64,000 nt of DNA. Source: Paenibacillaceae bacterium. Lineage in GTDB: Bacteria > Bacillota > Bacilli > Paenibacillales > NBRC-103111. Numbering within the stretch: position 1 is the stretch's first letter; each line of letters starts with the position of its first letter. The position numbers and the translations under genes were made by a program. This document shows positions 8,978-17,330 of the stretch, piece after piece. The DNA lies in assembly GCA_029256185.1 (NCBI GenBank), contig JAQSYI010000003.1, positions 124,001 to 188,000 of the forward strand, in the 5' to 3' direction. Under the pieces are notes generated by a model. That model did no database searches and was not told the origin of the DNA. It saw only the letters and a list, made by a program, of their open reading frames with translations.

Positions 8978-9355
8978 ATGTTTAAGACCTGCAAATTAAA
9001 ATTCATTTTGCCATGTGTTCAGACCGTCTTGACCTTTGTATCCGTGTTGGTGGACCGGAGTGTTAATCAGGGGCATGGTGAGGGAATAAACCAAGTCATA
9101 GCAAACCTTCTAAGCAATTTGGAATTTTTAGTTAAGCAGGCTCTTGGGTATGATGACATCGTAAACTATAACTTCAGAATAATAACGGTGCTAATTGCTG
9201 TTGCTTTTTGGTTTATAGCCGGTTTAGTAACAGATAAGCTAATCCGAAGGAAATCAGTTACTCTTCTTCAAAGCGTGCACCAAAAAAGCCGGCAGCCTAT
9301 GCAACTGGCCAAGCCGGCTTCGTCTCTTATTCAGCAGGTTCTTAGGGGCGGATGA
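8978..9355 (+). CDS. Hypothetical small membrane protein
   Basis: A strong GGAGGAGG lies just before the ATG, so translation is plausible. The 125-residue product has a hydrophobic stretch at about residues 7-25 and another at about 67-85 (ITVLIAVAFWFIAGLV), with a charged RRK after it, suggesting two membrane helices. I do not recognise a family. The DNA is clearly richer in A and T than its neighbours. The last 25 codons run through the terminator of the convergent CAP gene and end 14 bases inside that gene's 3' end, so the C-terminus may be non-functional or the gene may be a recent arrival. Confidence 0.5.
   Translation: MFKTCKLKFILPCVQTVLTFVSVLVDRSVNQGHGEGINQVIANLLSNLEFLVKQALGYDDIVNYNFRIITVLIAVAFWFIAGLVTDKLIRRKSVTLLQSVHQKSRQPMQLAKPASSLIQQVLRGG
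9282..9320 (-). terminator. Terminator of the LysM/CAP gene
   Basis: On the minus strand AAGCCGGC pairs with GCCGGCTT, followed by TTTTTTGG. It lies about 20 bases after the CAP gene stop and inside the 3' end of the convergent hypothetical ORF. Confidence 0.75.
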
Positions 9356-9983
9356 ACATCTGCGTCCAGTAATAACGGTAGCTGCCGCCAGTACAGTAGC
9401 CTACCCCTATCTCCGTGTAGTTGGCGCTCAGAATATTGGCGCGGTGTCCGGAGCTGTTCATCCAGCTGTCCATCACAGCCTGGGCGTCAACCTGGCCCGC
9501 CGCAATATTCTCTCCGGCAGAAGAGTATGAGATGTTGAAGTTCTTCATCATATCGAAGGGACTGCCGTAAGTAGGGGATGTGTGGGAGAAATATCCCTTG
9601 TCCCGCATATCCTCGGACTTGTATCTGGCGACTCTGGACAGCTGCCAGTTCAGAGTCAGAGGCTGCAGACCGTTCTTAGCCCGCTCTATATTCACTAGGC
9701 GGGTTACCTCCGCTTCCACGGATTTGGTAGCCGTATAGAGAGGAACCGTCACCTTGTCTCCGGGATAGATCAGCGCAGGATTGGGAAATTGGGGATTGGC
9801 CGCAATAATCTCCGAAAGGCCCACCTGATACTTCAGCGATATTTTCCATAAACTGTCGCCTGACTGGACAATGTACGTATCCGTATCTGCGGGAGCGGAA
9901 TAAACAATGCGGCCGGAAGAAACGGCGGCCAGCAATATCAAGAGGAAACCAAGCAACAAAACAATAATTTTCTTACGCCACAT
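9342..9983 (-). CDS. Secreted LysM plus CAP/SCP-domain protein (YkwD-like)
   Basis: The 213-residue product begins with a signal peptide (hydrophobic run LLLGFLLILLAAV). A LysM domain of about 45 residues follows (YIVQSGDSLWKISLKYQV to YPGDKVTVPL), which should bind peptidoglycan or spore cortex. Residues from about 90 form a CAP/SCP domain with VNIERAKNGLQPL, AGENIAAGQ, SGHRANILS and IGVGY, as in Bacillus YkwD and related spore-associated proteins. The role of CAP domains in these bacteria is not firmly known. AAGGAG before the ATG supports the start. It is likely a single-gene unit with its own terminator. Confidence 0.88.
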   Translation of the reverse strand: MWRKKIIVLLLGFLLILLAAVSSGRIVYSAPADTDTYIVQSGDSLWKISLKYQVGLSEIIAANPQFPNPALIYPGDKVTVPLYTATKSVEAEVTRLVNIERAKNGLQPLTLNWQLSRVARYKSEDMRDKGYFSHTSPTYGSPFDMMKNFNISYSSAGENIAAGQVDAQAVMDSWMNSSGHRANILSANYTEIGVGYCTGGSYRYYWTQMFIRP

Positions 9984-10050
9984 AGGGAGTCTCCTTTGTT
10001 ATTTGTAGGAACCTCCCTAATATGCGCCCTCTCTCTCCAATTTATCCCGC

Positions 10051-10929
10051 TTATCCCTTCAACTCGGCAATAAGAATTCCGCTTAGGATCAGAATGCCTC
10101 CCAGCGCTGTCTGCATGGTTATGCTCTCTCCTCCGATCACCACTGCTGCCGCGGCGGCAAATACGGGCTCAGACGAGAAGATGATCGCGGTATGAGTGGC
10201 AGAGGTATAACGCTGAAAATGGGTTTGTGCCCAATAGGCAAAGGCAGTGGCAAACACAGCCCCGATCACGACCGCCCGCAATACCAGCGGATTCAGCCAA
10301 ATCTCCGGGCGAAGCAGCTGTCCCACATCCTCAAACAGGGCAGCTCCGGCCAAGTTAAGCACAGCTGCCGCTGCCACCTGGACACATGCCAAAGCCATGG
10401 GATGATGATGCGCCGCGTATCTTCCCGTCAACAGAATATGTACGGCGAAAGCCACGGAGCCGAACAAGACAATGATATCCCCTGCCGCAACCGGCTCCGA
10501 TATGTGCAAGGACAATACCGCCATCCCGGCGAAGGCGATGCCGATTCCGGCCCCCGTTATCCTCGTAAGCTTGATCTTGAACAGCAGCGCGCCAAGCAAC
10601 GGCACCAATACAACACATAAGCCGGTAATGAATCCTGTTTTGGAAGCGGTTGTGTATTGGGTGCCCACCGTCTGGAACATGAAGCCCAGGAACAGCCAGA
10701 AGCCCAGAATGCCGCCATGACGGAATAGCCCCCGGTTTATCTGCTCTCTGCTCCGTCCGCAAGCTGCATACCCTCCCAAAAGAATGAGCGCCGCCAGTGC
10801 GAAACGCACGGCCAGATGCCCCAGCGGCTCCATGACCCCGACCGCTTCCTTAATGAATACAAACATGATGCCCCAGACGAAAGCCACAAATAACAGGACT
10901 CCGTCCGCCCAATACGTCTTCTTCAACAC
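10051..10929 (-). CDS. EamA/DMT-family transporter
   Basis: This 292-residue integral membrane protein has about ten predicted helices in two repeats. The opening FVAFVWGIMFVFIKEAV and the second repeat from about residue 150 (FGSVAFAVHILLTGRYAA) are typical of the drug/metabolite transporter EamA family. Such proteins export or import amino acids, sugars or other small metabolites; the substrate cannot be read from sequence. It stands between the CAP gene and the bacteriohemerythrin gene, all on the minus strand, with no obvious shared operon signal. Confidence 0.88.
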   Translation of the reverse strand: MLKKTYWADGVLLFVAFVWGIMFVFIKEAVGVMEPLGHLAVRFALAALILLGGYAACGRSREQINRGLFRHGGILGFWLFLGFMFQTVGTQYTTASKTGFITGLCVVLVPLLGALLFKIKLTRITGAGIGIAFAGMAVLSLHISEPVAAGDIIVLFGSVAFAVHILLTGRYAAHHHPMALACVQVAAAAVLNLAGAALFEDVGQLLRPEIWLNPLVLRAVVIGAVFATAFAYWAQTHFQRYTSATHTAIIFSSEPVFAAAAAVVIGGESITMQTALGGILILSGILIAELKG

Positions 10930-11001
10930 TTACGCCCCCGTCATCTGCTGCGAAAAAGGTCTGGGGTTATCCTTCGGCTTCCAGCCCCATAGCTCTAATT
11001 C

Positions 11002-11412
11002 TTATTGTTGATCCGAATTCGCCTTGATATAATCTCCAACCTTCACGTCAATCCTCTGAATATGATTAAGCAGCCACTCCACCAGCACCCGGTTCAGTTT
11101 AATCGTAGCCAGAACGGACGTTCCCTTCTCCCTCACCTGTTGGATTAGCTGTTCGATCTGAGCCACAAAATTGTCATGCTCTTTCTTGTGATCGTCATAT
11201 TCGGGATAGGCCACCTGCTTCATCAGCGTCTCCTCATCCTGAAAATGCTCCATGGTATAGGATTTGAGAAACTCCAGCGTCTCCTCAATCTTTTCCTTGG
11301 CCTTCTGTTGCGCGCAAGCCTCCATGAAGTCATTCAGCCGGGCAACCAGTTCCTTATGCTGAGAATCAATCTGGTCGACCCCCACATTGTAATTGTCTCT
11401 CCATGTGATCAT
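11002..11412 (-). CDS. Bacteriohemerythrin
   Basis: A 136-residue four-helix protein that binds O2 at a di-iron centre. All seven expected ligands are visible: His19 (SQHKE), His56 and Glu60 (HFQDEE), His75 and His79 (HKKEH), His117 and Asp122 (LNHIQRID). The start ATGATCACC at 11412 gives the standard MITWRDNYNVGVDQID opening and has a GGAG-rich upstream region; eight further upstream codons are in frame but unlikely. Role in oxygen storage or sensing is inferred from the family. No partner domain is attached. Confidence 0.95.
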   Translation of the reverse strand: MITWRDNYNVGVDQIDSQHKELVARLNDFMEACAQQKAKEKIEETLEFLKSYTMEHFQDEETLMKQVAYPEYDDHKKEHDNFVAQIEQLIQQVREKGTSVLATIKLNRVLVEWLLNHIQRIDVKVGDYIKANSDQQ

Positions 11413-11497
11413 CTCTGCTCCAGCCCCTCGCTCCAATTTGAGCCATTATTTCACATTTTTCAACTAATTTCTGTTACAAAACTCACCCGTTCCTAAG

Positions 11498-13483
11498 TCA
11501 AACCGGATAAGCCTGCATGTGTTCATACACGCCCAGCACCACACTGCTCAGGCCAAATATCTCAATGGGTCCTCCGTTGATTCTGTCGAAGCTGCCGCAT
11601 TGTCCCAGTCCCAATATAACCGTCCATGCTCCGGGCAACGGAAGATTCAGGGTTATAGGGTATGGATTGGCGTTATGCACCACGAATATATGTTTGCAAT
11701 CATCGTTATTGGCATGATCGCGCAGAGTGAATGCCACAGAGCCTCCGGGTGCCTGCTCAAATACCAGATGATTCCGAATCTGCCCGGCCGTCCGCATACG
11801 GAAGGCGGGATGGGCCTTGCGCAGCGCGATCAGCTTCTTCATATAGAGAACACTGTTCTGGTTTCGGGCACACAGCTGCCAATCCAGCCAGTTTACCGGA
11901 TCAGGCGATCTATAGCTGTTGTCATGCCCTTCCTTGGTCCGCATGAATTCCTGTCCGGCGTGAAGAAAGGCTATCCCCTGAGAGGTCAGCACCACCGCAC
12001 TGGCCAGCATGTGGCGTTGCCGGCGAATCTCATCATTCTCTTGGGGATTGGACAGCAGCAGCTTATCCCATAGCGTATGATTATCATGTGCCTCTACATA
12101 GGATACCGTCTGAACCGGTTCCAACGCGAAGCCGCGGATTTCGTAATTATAGGCAACAGCGGCGGCTATTCCCCGCTCTATCTGCCGCTCCAGTCCGTGC
12201 TCTCCTCCGGCAAAGCCGGAAGCGTGGCTGTTAAACAAACTGCCCTTCAGCGCATCGCGCAGGTGATCGTTGAAATGGCCGATGCCCGGCAGCTCGCCCG
12301 CATTGATCTGATTGGCCCGCATGGATTCGGGCAGCTCCGTCTGCATCACCCATCCCTCGCCCAGCGTCACGATGGTAGGGTCCAGTTCATCGAGCCTGCG
12401 GCGGATTTCGTTCATGGTTTCCACATCCAAGAGCCCCATGAGATCAAAGCGGAAGCCGTCCAGATGATATTCCTGCGCCCAATAGAGCACCGACTCCACA
12501 ATGAACCTGCGCATCATCCGCCGCTCCGACGCCGTGTCGTTGCCGCAGCCGGAGCCGTTGGAGAATCTGCCGTTGTTCTTGTAGCGGAGGTAGTATCCCG
12601 GAACCAGCTTGGTGAAATGAATCCGGTAGCCGTCATACACATGGTTGTACACCACATCCATAATCACCCGCAGACCGTTGTCGTGAAGGGTCTGAATCAG
12701 GGTCTTCAATTCAAGGATGCGTGTTCCCGGATCATAAGGATTCAGAGAATAGGAGCCCTCCGGAGCGTTGTAATTCTTCGGATCGTAGCCCCAGTTGTAG
12801 CATTCGTCAGGGTTCGTCTCGTCCACGCTTTCCGTGGCGTAATCATAGACCGGCAGCAGCTGCACATGAGTGACGCCAAGAGAACGGATATGGCTAAGCC
12901 CCGTAGCAATTCCCTCCGGTCCCGTGGTGCCCGGCTCGCACGCTCCCAAATACTTGCCCTTGTGCGTAATGCCGCTTAAGGGATGAATGGACAGATCCCG
13001 GATATGCACTTCATAGATGATTGAATCCAAAGGATGGTCAAACGGCGGCCTGTCATTGGTCCAGCGGTGCGGGTTGGTCTTGGACAGGTCAATCAAGGCG
13101 CCCTTGTCCCCGTTGATAGAAACGGCCTTGGCGTAGGGGTCCACCGCTTCATTCCACTGATCGCTGACCAGCACCCTATACGTATACAGCATTCCTTCCA
13201 GATTGCCGGGAATAACGGTGTTCCACACGCCCTTATCCCCGCGGGTCATGAGAATCTCCCGCTCGGGACCGCCATCCCAGGACGAATACAGCACCACCAG
13301 AGCCTCGCTTGAGGTGGGAGCCCACAAGCTAAAAGAAGTTGCTTCAGGAGTATAATGGGCTCCCAGATCCCCGCCCTCATAGAAATAGGCATCGTCAAAC
13401 TCCCGGGAAAATACGGACAGTCCGCCTACTACGGCAGGGTCCCCATACTCAATCTGGTAGTCGATTTCCTTTTGCACCGCCAT
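11498..13483 (-). CDS. pulA: Type I pullulanase (GH13)
   Basis: The 661-residue enzyme should cleave alpha-1,6 branches of pullulan or glycogen/starch-derived dextrins. After an N-terminal CBM48-like domain (YTPEATSFSLWAPTSSEALVV) come the GH13 motifs: VIMDVVYNH (region I), GFRFDLMGLLD with the nucleophile Asp (II), TLGEGW with the acid Glu (III) and YVEAHDN (IV). The pullulanase signature YNWGYDPKNYNAPEGSY is present. There is no signal peptide, so it acts inside the cell, probably in glycogen or maltodextrin breakdown. I chose the ATG at 13483, which follows a GGAGGG by about 12 bases; upstream in-frame codons to 13573 would add 30 residues crossing a hairpin-rich region. Confidence 0.95.
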   Translation of the reverse strand: MAVQKEIDYQIEYGDPAVVGGLSVFSREFDDAYFYEGGDLGAHYTPEATSFSLWAPTSSEALVVLYSSWDGGPEREILMTRGDKGVWNTVIPGNLEGMLYTYRVLVSDQWNEAVDPYAKAVSINGDKGALIDLSKTNPHRWTNDRPPFDHPLDSIIYEVHIRDLSIHPLSGITHKGKYLGACEPGTTGPEGIATGLSHIRSLGVTHVQLLPVYDYATESVDETNPDECYNWGYDPKNYNAPEGSYSLNPYDPGTRILELKTLIQTLHDNGLRVIMDVVYNHVYDGYRIHFTKLVPGYYLRYKNNGRFSNGSGCGNDTASERRMMRRFIVESVLYWAQEYHLDGFRFDLMGLLDVETMNEIRRRLDELDPTIVTLGEGWVMQTELPESMRANQINAGELPGIGHFNDHLRDALKGSLFNSHASGFAGGEHGLERQIERGIAAAVAYNYEIRGFALEPVQTVSYVEAHDNHTLWDKLLLSNPQENDEIRRQRHMLASAVVLTSQGIAFLHAGQEFMRTKEGHDNSYRSPDPVNWLDWQLCARNQNSVLYMKKLIALRKAHPAFRMRTAGQIRNHLVFEQAPGGSVAFTLRDHANNDDCKHIFVVHNANPYPITLNLPLPGAWTVILGLGQCGSFDRINGGPIEIFGLSSVVLGVYEHMQAYPV

Positions 13484-13558
13484 ATGTTTGCCGCCGCCCT
13501 CCGGATAAAAGTTGTCATCTCTTCCCAACAGTTCCAGTGACCTCATTATAGGCGGAAA

Positions 13559-13587
13559 AGCCCGCTCCTGCAATCGGAACGGGCTTG
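13559..13587 (-). terminator. Hairpin, possible relic terminator
   Basis: AAGCCCG and CGGGCTT flank an inner TCC/GGA stem; on the minus strand a short TTTT follows. It stands upstream of pulA and next to a decayed gene, so it may be a remnant or may end transcription entering pulA from upstream. Confidence 0.4.
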
Positions 13588-13600
13588 CCTTCCTTGCTCA

Positions 13601-13975
13601 CCGGGCTATATACAGCACCGGCTGGTGCTGGGAAGAAGCAAGGTGATTGTGCCCTCTTCTGTGGAGGCGAACCTGCGGAACACCCACTTCCAGTTCCCGG
13701 TTCGGGAGGCGCGTCTGCTGGATGAAGGGATGAAAACCGGCAATCTGCCCCAAATTGAAGAACAGCTTCAATCGTTATTCGAGATGTTGCGGCATCTTCA
13801 GATTGTCTTATGCGCTTTCTCTCTGATCAGCAGCTCCCTGCAGGAAATTAACGCGCATTCCGCCGGCTCCATGAAGGTAACGGTTGATCTGAAGCAGGGT
13901 CTATCAGGGAAATATATTACCAGTTACATTACCTAAATCCGCTCGGACCGCGCCAAGCGTCTGCTGGAGCTTTGA
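13601..13975 (+). pseudogene. Remnant of an AraC-type (sensor/cache class) regulator
   Basis: The frame encodes LGRSKVIVPSSVEANLR, then FQFPVREARLLDEGMKTGN, and ends GKYITSYIT, an in-frame TAA at 13934-13936, then IRSDRAKRLLEL. The middle matches the linker found in large membrane AraC regulators of Paenibacillus (FxxPxxxExxLLxxxKTGN followed by helices), and the end matches the second helix-turn-helix region (YIT, then R-x-D-R-A-K-x-LLxL). Most of the HTH and everything before the linker are missing, and the stop falls within the motif, so this is a decayed gene. No start is supported. The original target is unknown; neighbouring pulA is one possibility. Confidence 0.65.
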
Positions 13976-14014
13976 TTTACGTATCAAAACCGCCGCGGAA
14001 ACCAAATCATCCAA

Positions 14015-14884
14015 CTATAAAAGCGCCTCATTTATCGAGTATTGAACCTCAATCTGGTCGCTCATAAAATAGGTGTCGTCCCCATCGGGCAGCATCCAGT
14101 TTACACTTACGCTTCCCGGCTGAAAGTAACCATTCTGCTCTTTGTAATCATCATAAGTTACATACCACGGCACCAGTGAGCTGCCCTTCCCGTTTTCGTC
14201 CATATATCGGTCATTGGTATCAAAACGAATAATATTTCCACTGGAATCAAAGGTAAATCTTCCTCTGGCCGAAACGCTCTTCCATGTAATCTCGCCTTCA
14301 ATGGTGTGATCGTCAATGACGGTCCATGACACATATTCCTGTAAAAACAAGGACGGCATATATACTGCGTCTGCCAACGCCGTTATCAGCTGCCCCTGAT
14401 CCATTTCTGCCCCGGTGGAACGGAAGAGCTGAAACTGCTTGGCAAGTACACCTGTCATAGAGCCGAACCCGTCCAGCACACTGTCCTTAGCCTGCAATGG
14501 AATCCCCGCTATTCGTGCTGTCAGGAAAGCGTGCCGGTCAGGTCTGCTTGCAAAGTTAACCTGCATGAATGTAATGGGAATGGGCTCTTTCCCTGCCGAC
14601 ATGCGAAATTTCGTATTGTGAAAACGGATCAGCATGTTTTCCATGAAGGGCCTCCCCATATAGCCCCCATTGATGATGTGCCGACGCAGCAGAGCAGGCA
14701 GCTCACCGACAGAATCTTCCGTAAATAATATATTTTGCGAGCTTCCTTGCCTGCTTGTTTCGGTCAATGAACGCTTTATATCTGCCAGGTATTGCTGCCA
14801 CAGCTTGCCGCCGGGTATAGCCAAGTACACCACTATGATTGCCAGCATAATCAAAACAATCACGATCCAAAGCATATCTTCCAC
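14015..14884 (-). CDS. DUF6544-like membrane-anchored protein
   Basis: This 289-residue protein has one N-terminal membrane helix (residues 4-23, WIVIVLIMLAIIVVYL) and a soluble domain outside or inside the membrane. Features such as FTEDSVGELPALLRRHI, TFMQVNFASRPDRHAFLTARIAGIPL and GRFTFDSSGNIIRFDTNDRY recall a widespread uncharacterised family annotated as DUF6544; I rely on memory for this. No catalytic motif is recognised. It follows the DUF3900-like gene by 100 bases on the same strand, so it may be the last gene of that group. Confidence 0.7.
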   Translation of the reverse strand: MEDMLWIVIVLIMLAIIVVYLAIPGGKLWQQYLADIKRSLTETSRQGSSQNILFTEDSVGELPALLRRHIINGGYMGRPFMENMLIRFHNTKFRMSAGKEPIPITFMQVNFASRPDRHAFLTARIAGIPLQAKDSVLDGFGSMTGVLAKQFQLFRSTGAEMDQGQLITALADAVYMPSLFLQEYVSWTVIDDHTIEGEITWKSVSARGRFTFDSSGNIIRFDTNDRYMDENGKGSSLVPWYVTYDDYKEQNGYFQPGSVSVNWMLPDGDDTYFMSDQIEVQYSINEALL

Positions 14885-14983
14885 CTCAAGTTAAAGTATA
14901 TAGCTTCGTGCCATGTTGGCCTGAGCAAACCGTAAATCTACATTCTTTTCGTCGGATTCCCCACTGAAGACTTAACAAATGCT

Positions 14984-16381
14984 TTAGCCTTCCTCCCGAT
15001 TGCGGCTGCGAATCCGCTTCACAACCTCCTCCAACTCCTCGGGATACAACAGCTCCACCGGGGAAAAGTCCTTGTCGAACTGGAAGGAGTCCCCTTCCAG
15101 CAGCACGACATAACGGCCGTCCATTCTGGCGAAATGCACCCGGCTGCCATAATCGGCCAAACGGGTCTTCACGAAGGTATCGTCGATGCGGAACTTCATC
15201 TCCAGTTCCGGCTGAAACTCCACAATCCGCTGCGCCGCCTCTACTACCGTCTGATGATCCCACCGCTCTTGCAGCTCCCGCTTGTCGCTGGCTGCCCACA
15301 CCTCATAGGCCTGCTCCTCTTGCTGGCGGGCATAGGCCAGATTGTGGTCCTTCACGCCAGAGCCCAAGCGTTGCGTAGCACCCTGTTGCGCCGTCCAGGC
15401 ACCGTCAGCGCCCCCTTCATGACCATAGCCTGCGGGATATCCCGCATTTCCCTCATCTCCTGCGTTCCCGTAAGCAACCCCTGCATTCCCGTTCAGGAAC
15501 TCCGCCCCATTCATGCCGGGATTCCCTTCATAACGGGCGCGCTCCTCCTCCCCTTCCACTCCTTCGTCTCCGTCAGCTCCTCCAATCCCCCTAAGCCCCC
15601 CGGCAGCGGAAGCGGCCGCCGCAGCCTGGAGCACCTGCTCCGGCTGCAGCGCACTGTCATAGGGCTGCTGATACTTCTGCTCCATATACTCCTGCACCAG
15701 TCCCATTACTTGACTGGCCACCAGCTCGGGCATGGACTGCTCATAGGAGACGAATGCCAGGAATTCCTCGAAATAACGGGCATGGGAAGCCTGATGAATC
15801 TTCAGCTCCCCCGGCTCCAGCATCCCGTCCTCCGGCATATGGGGGTATTGGATGGATTTCATGCTCTTGGCGCTGATGGCCATGTCCACCTGCCCCACCA
15901 GGCTCTCTTCATCGGTGATCCGGGCAATCTTCGGCTCGAAGTCGCACTTGAGAATAAACAAAAACGGCGCATCAAAATACTTGGGAAGGGCGGCGCGCGC
16001 CACAATAAACGCTCCGCCGCGGACAGAGCTTGTCCCGATATAGGCCCGCAGCAGATCGTCGCAGCCGTTGTGGTACTGCTCCTTGTCCGCCGCCTCCCGG
16101 CAACGGGCGATCATGTTGTAATTGGGATTGCTGTCCAGCTCATACCCGGGCTCCACCGTAAACCGTCCGATCTTGGTGGGAGCGGCTTCCGTCGCAGGAT
16201 GGCGCTCGGCCTTGCGCTTGACGATCCGCGCAAATTCCCCATCCAGAAAATGCCGGAGTTCACTGCGCTCGTATTCTTCTCCATCCAGCGTCTTAAAGTG
16301 TCTGTAGCGCTTGTTCTGCTGATCTGTGGGTCCCTCGGAATAAATCACGAAAAAAGAAAGGTATTCCATTGCAAAATCCAT
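14984..16381 (-). CDS. DUF3900-like protein with a Gly/Ala/Asn-rich insertion
   Basis: I chose the ATG at 16381 because GGGGGGAG lies just upstream; this gives 465 residues starting MDFAMEYLSFFVIY. Residues 1-235 (HFLDGEFARIVKRKAERHP, FILKCDFEPKIARI, GELKIHQASHARYFEEFLAF) and 350-460 (VWAASDKRELQERW, VVLLEGDSFQFDKD) match my memory of the Bacillus DUF3900 family of about 350 residues. Between them lies an insertion of about 110 residues (240-350) very rich in Gly, Ala, Asn and Glu (NGNAG, YGNAGDEGNAG), probably disordered. The function of the family is unknown. It follows the VanY-like gene by 80 bases, suggesting co-transcription. Confidence 0.8.
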   Translation of the reverse strand: MDFAMEYLSFFVIYSEGPTDQQNKRYRHFKTLDGEEYERSELRHFLDGEFARIVKRKAERHPATEAAPTKIGRFTVEPGYELDSNPNYNMIARCREAADKEQYHNGCDDLLRAYIGTSSVRGGAFIVARAALPKYFDAPFLFILKCDFEPKIARITDEESLVGQVDMAISAKSMKSIQYPHMPEDGMLEPGELKIHQASHARYFEEFLAFVSYEQSMPELVASQVMGLVQEYMEQKYQQPYDSALQPEQVLQAAAAASAAGGLRGIGGADGDEGVEGEEERARYEGNPGMNGAEFLNGNAGVAYGNAGDEGNAGYPAGYGHEGGADGAWTAQQGATQRLGSGVKDHNLAYARQQEEQAYEVWAASDKRELQERWDHQTVVEAAQRIVEFQPELEMKFRIDDTFVKTRLADYGSRVHFARMDGRYVVLLEGDSFQFDKDFSPVELLYPEELEEVVKRIRSRNREEG

Positions 16382-16461
16382 CTGGCTGCTCCCCCCAAAT
16401 AAAAGTCCAAATAAAAGCTCCCGCGTCAAGGCGGAAGCCGTGTTGATCATTCGGTTGCTCC

Positions 16462-17271
16462 TTACTTCTTGCCCGATACCGGCACGGCGTTGAAGTATTC
16501 CTCCAGCGTTACGCCGCGGTCCGTCATATCCTTGGCCAGCTTCACTCCCACATAGCGGATATGCCACGGCTCATACTGGTAGCCGGTTATCTCTTCCTTG
16601 CCCTTGGGGAAACGGATAATGAAGCCATATTCATGAGCGTGCTTAGCCAACCACTTGGCCTCCGGGGTACCATCGAAGCAATCCTCAACCGCACATTGGC
16701 CGGTAATGCCGGATACGTCTATGGCCAGCCCTGTCTGATGCTCGCTGTGACCGGGCACCGCACTGTAGGTTTTGGCTTTTTCCTCGCCGTCCTTCTGTAC
16801 ATACTGGTTAAACAGGATCCGTTGCGTGGCTTGGGAACGGAAGCCGGATACTCCGGCCAGCCGGTTGCCGTCCTTCTCTGCGGCGGCAAACAGCTGTTCC
16901 AGCGCCGTGGCAGCTTCCTTGCGCAGCATGCGCTTTTCCATCTTTTCCTTGAACAGAAACGCCACATCCGGGTAAACCAGATCATCCGGCTTGTAATTGT
17001 CGGGAAGCGCCAGCTGCTTATTGACGATCACCGCCACACTGTCCGGGTCCGTATCCGGCTGCTGCCCGGACCCCCCTGCCTTGGCAGACGGCTGTCCTGC
17101 TGCCTGCCCGCCGCTCCCTGCAGAAGCGGACGGAGGTGTTGCGCTTCCTGCCGGGCCAGTCACGCCGGGCTGGGAGCCCCCCTCCTTGCAGGCGGCTGCA
17201 AGCATGGCGAGCAGCAAGAGCAATGCCGTCACCCACACGATACGGTTGTTATTTTTTCGTATTCTATTCAT
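16462..17271 (-). CDS. VanY/DacB-like D,D-carboxypeptidase lipoprotein
   Basis: The 269-residue product has a lipoprotein signal (LLAMLAAAC, Cys near residue 27), a Gly/Ser/Pro-rich linker to about residue 70, and a peptidase M15 domain. The zinc site is visible as SEHQTGLAIDV (H...D) and EPWHIRYV, with SGFRSQATQ upstream, as in VanY-type D-alanyl-D-alanine carboxypeptidases that trim peptidoglycan stem peptides. AAGGAG is 12 bases before the ATG. It follows the ABC permease gene by 59 bases, so the transporter and the cell-wall hydrolase are probably made together; this pairing suggests a role in cell-wall stress or antibiotic response, which is inference. Confidence 0.92.
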   Translation of the reverse strand: MNRIRKNNNRIVWVTALLLLLAMLAAACKEGGSQPGVTGPAGSATPPSASAGSGGQAAGQPSAKAGGSGQQPDTDPDSVAVIVNKQLALPDNYKPDDLVYPDVAFLFKEKMEKRMLRKEAATALEQLFAAAEKDGNRLAGVSGFRSQATQRILFNQYVQKDGEEKAKTYSAVPGHSEHQTGLAIDVSGITGQCAVEDCFDGTPEAKWLAKHAHEYGFIIRFPKGKEEITGYQYEPWHIRYVGVKLAKDMTDRGVTLEEYFNAVPVSGKK

Positions 17272-17330
17272 TTTCGGAACAGTCTCCTTAACTCCCGGAT
17301 ACAAGTGGCCTTCCCTTGCATCCGGTTCTT

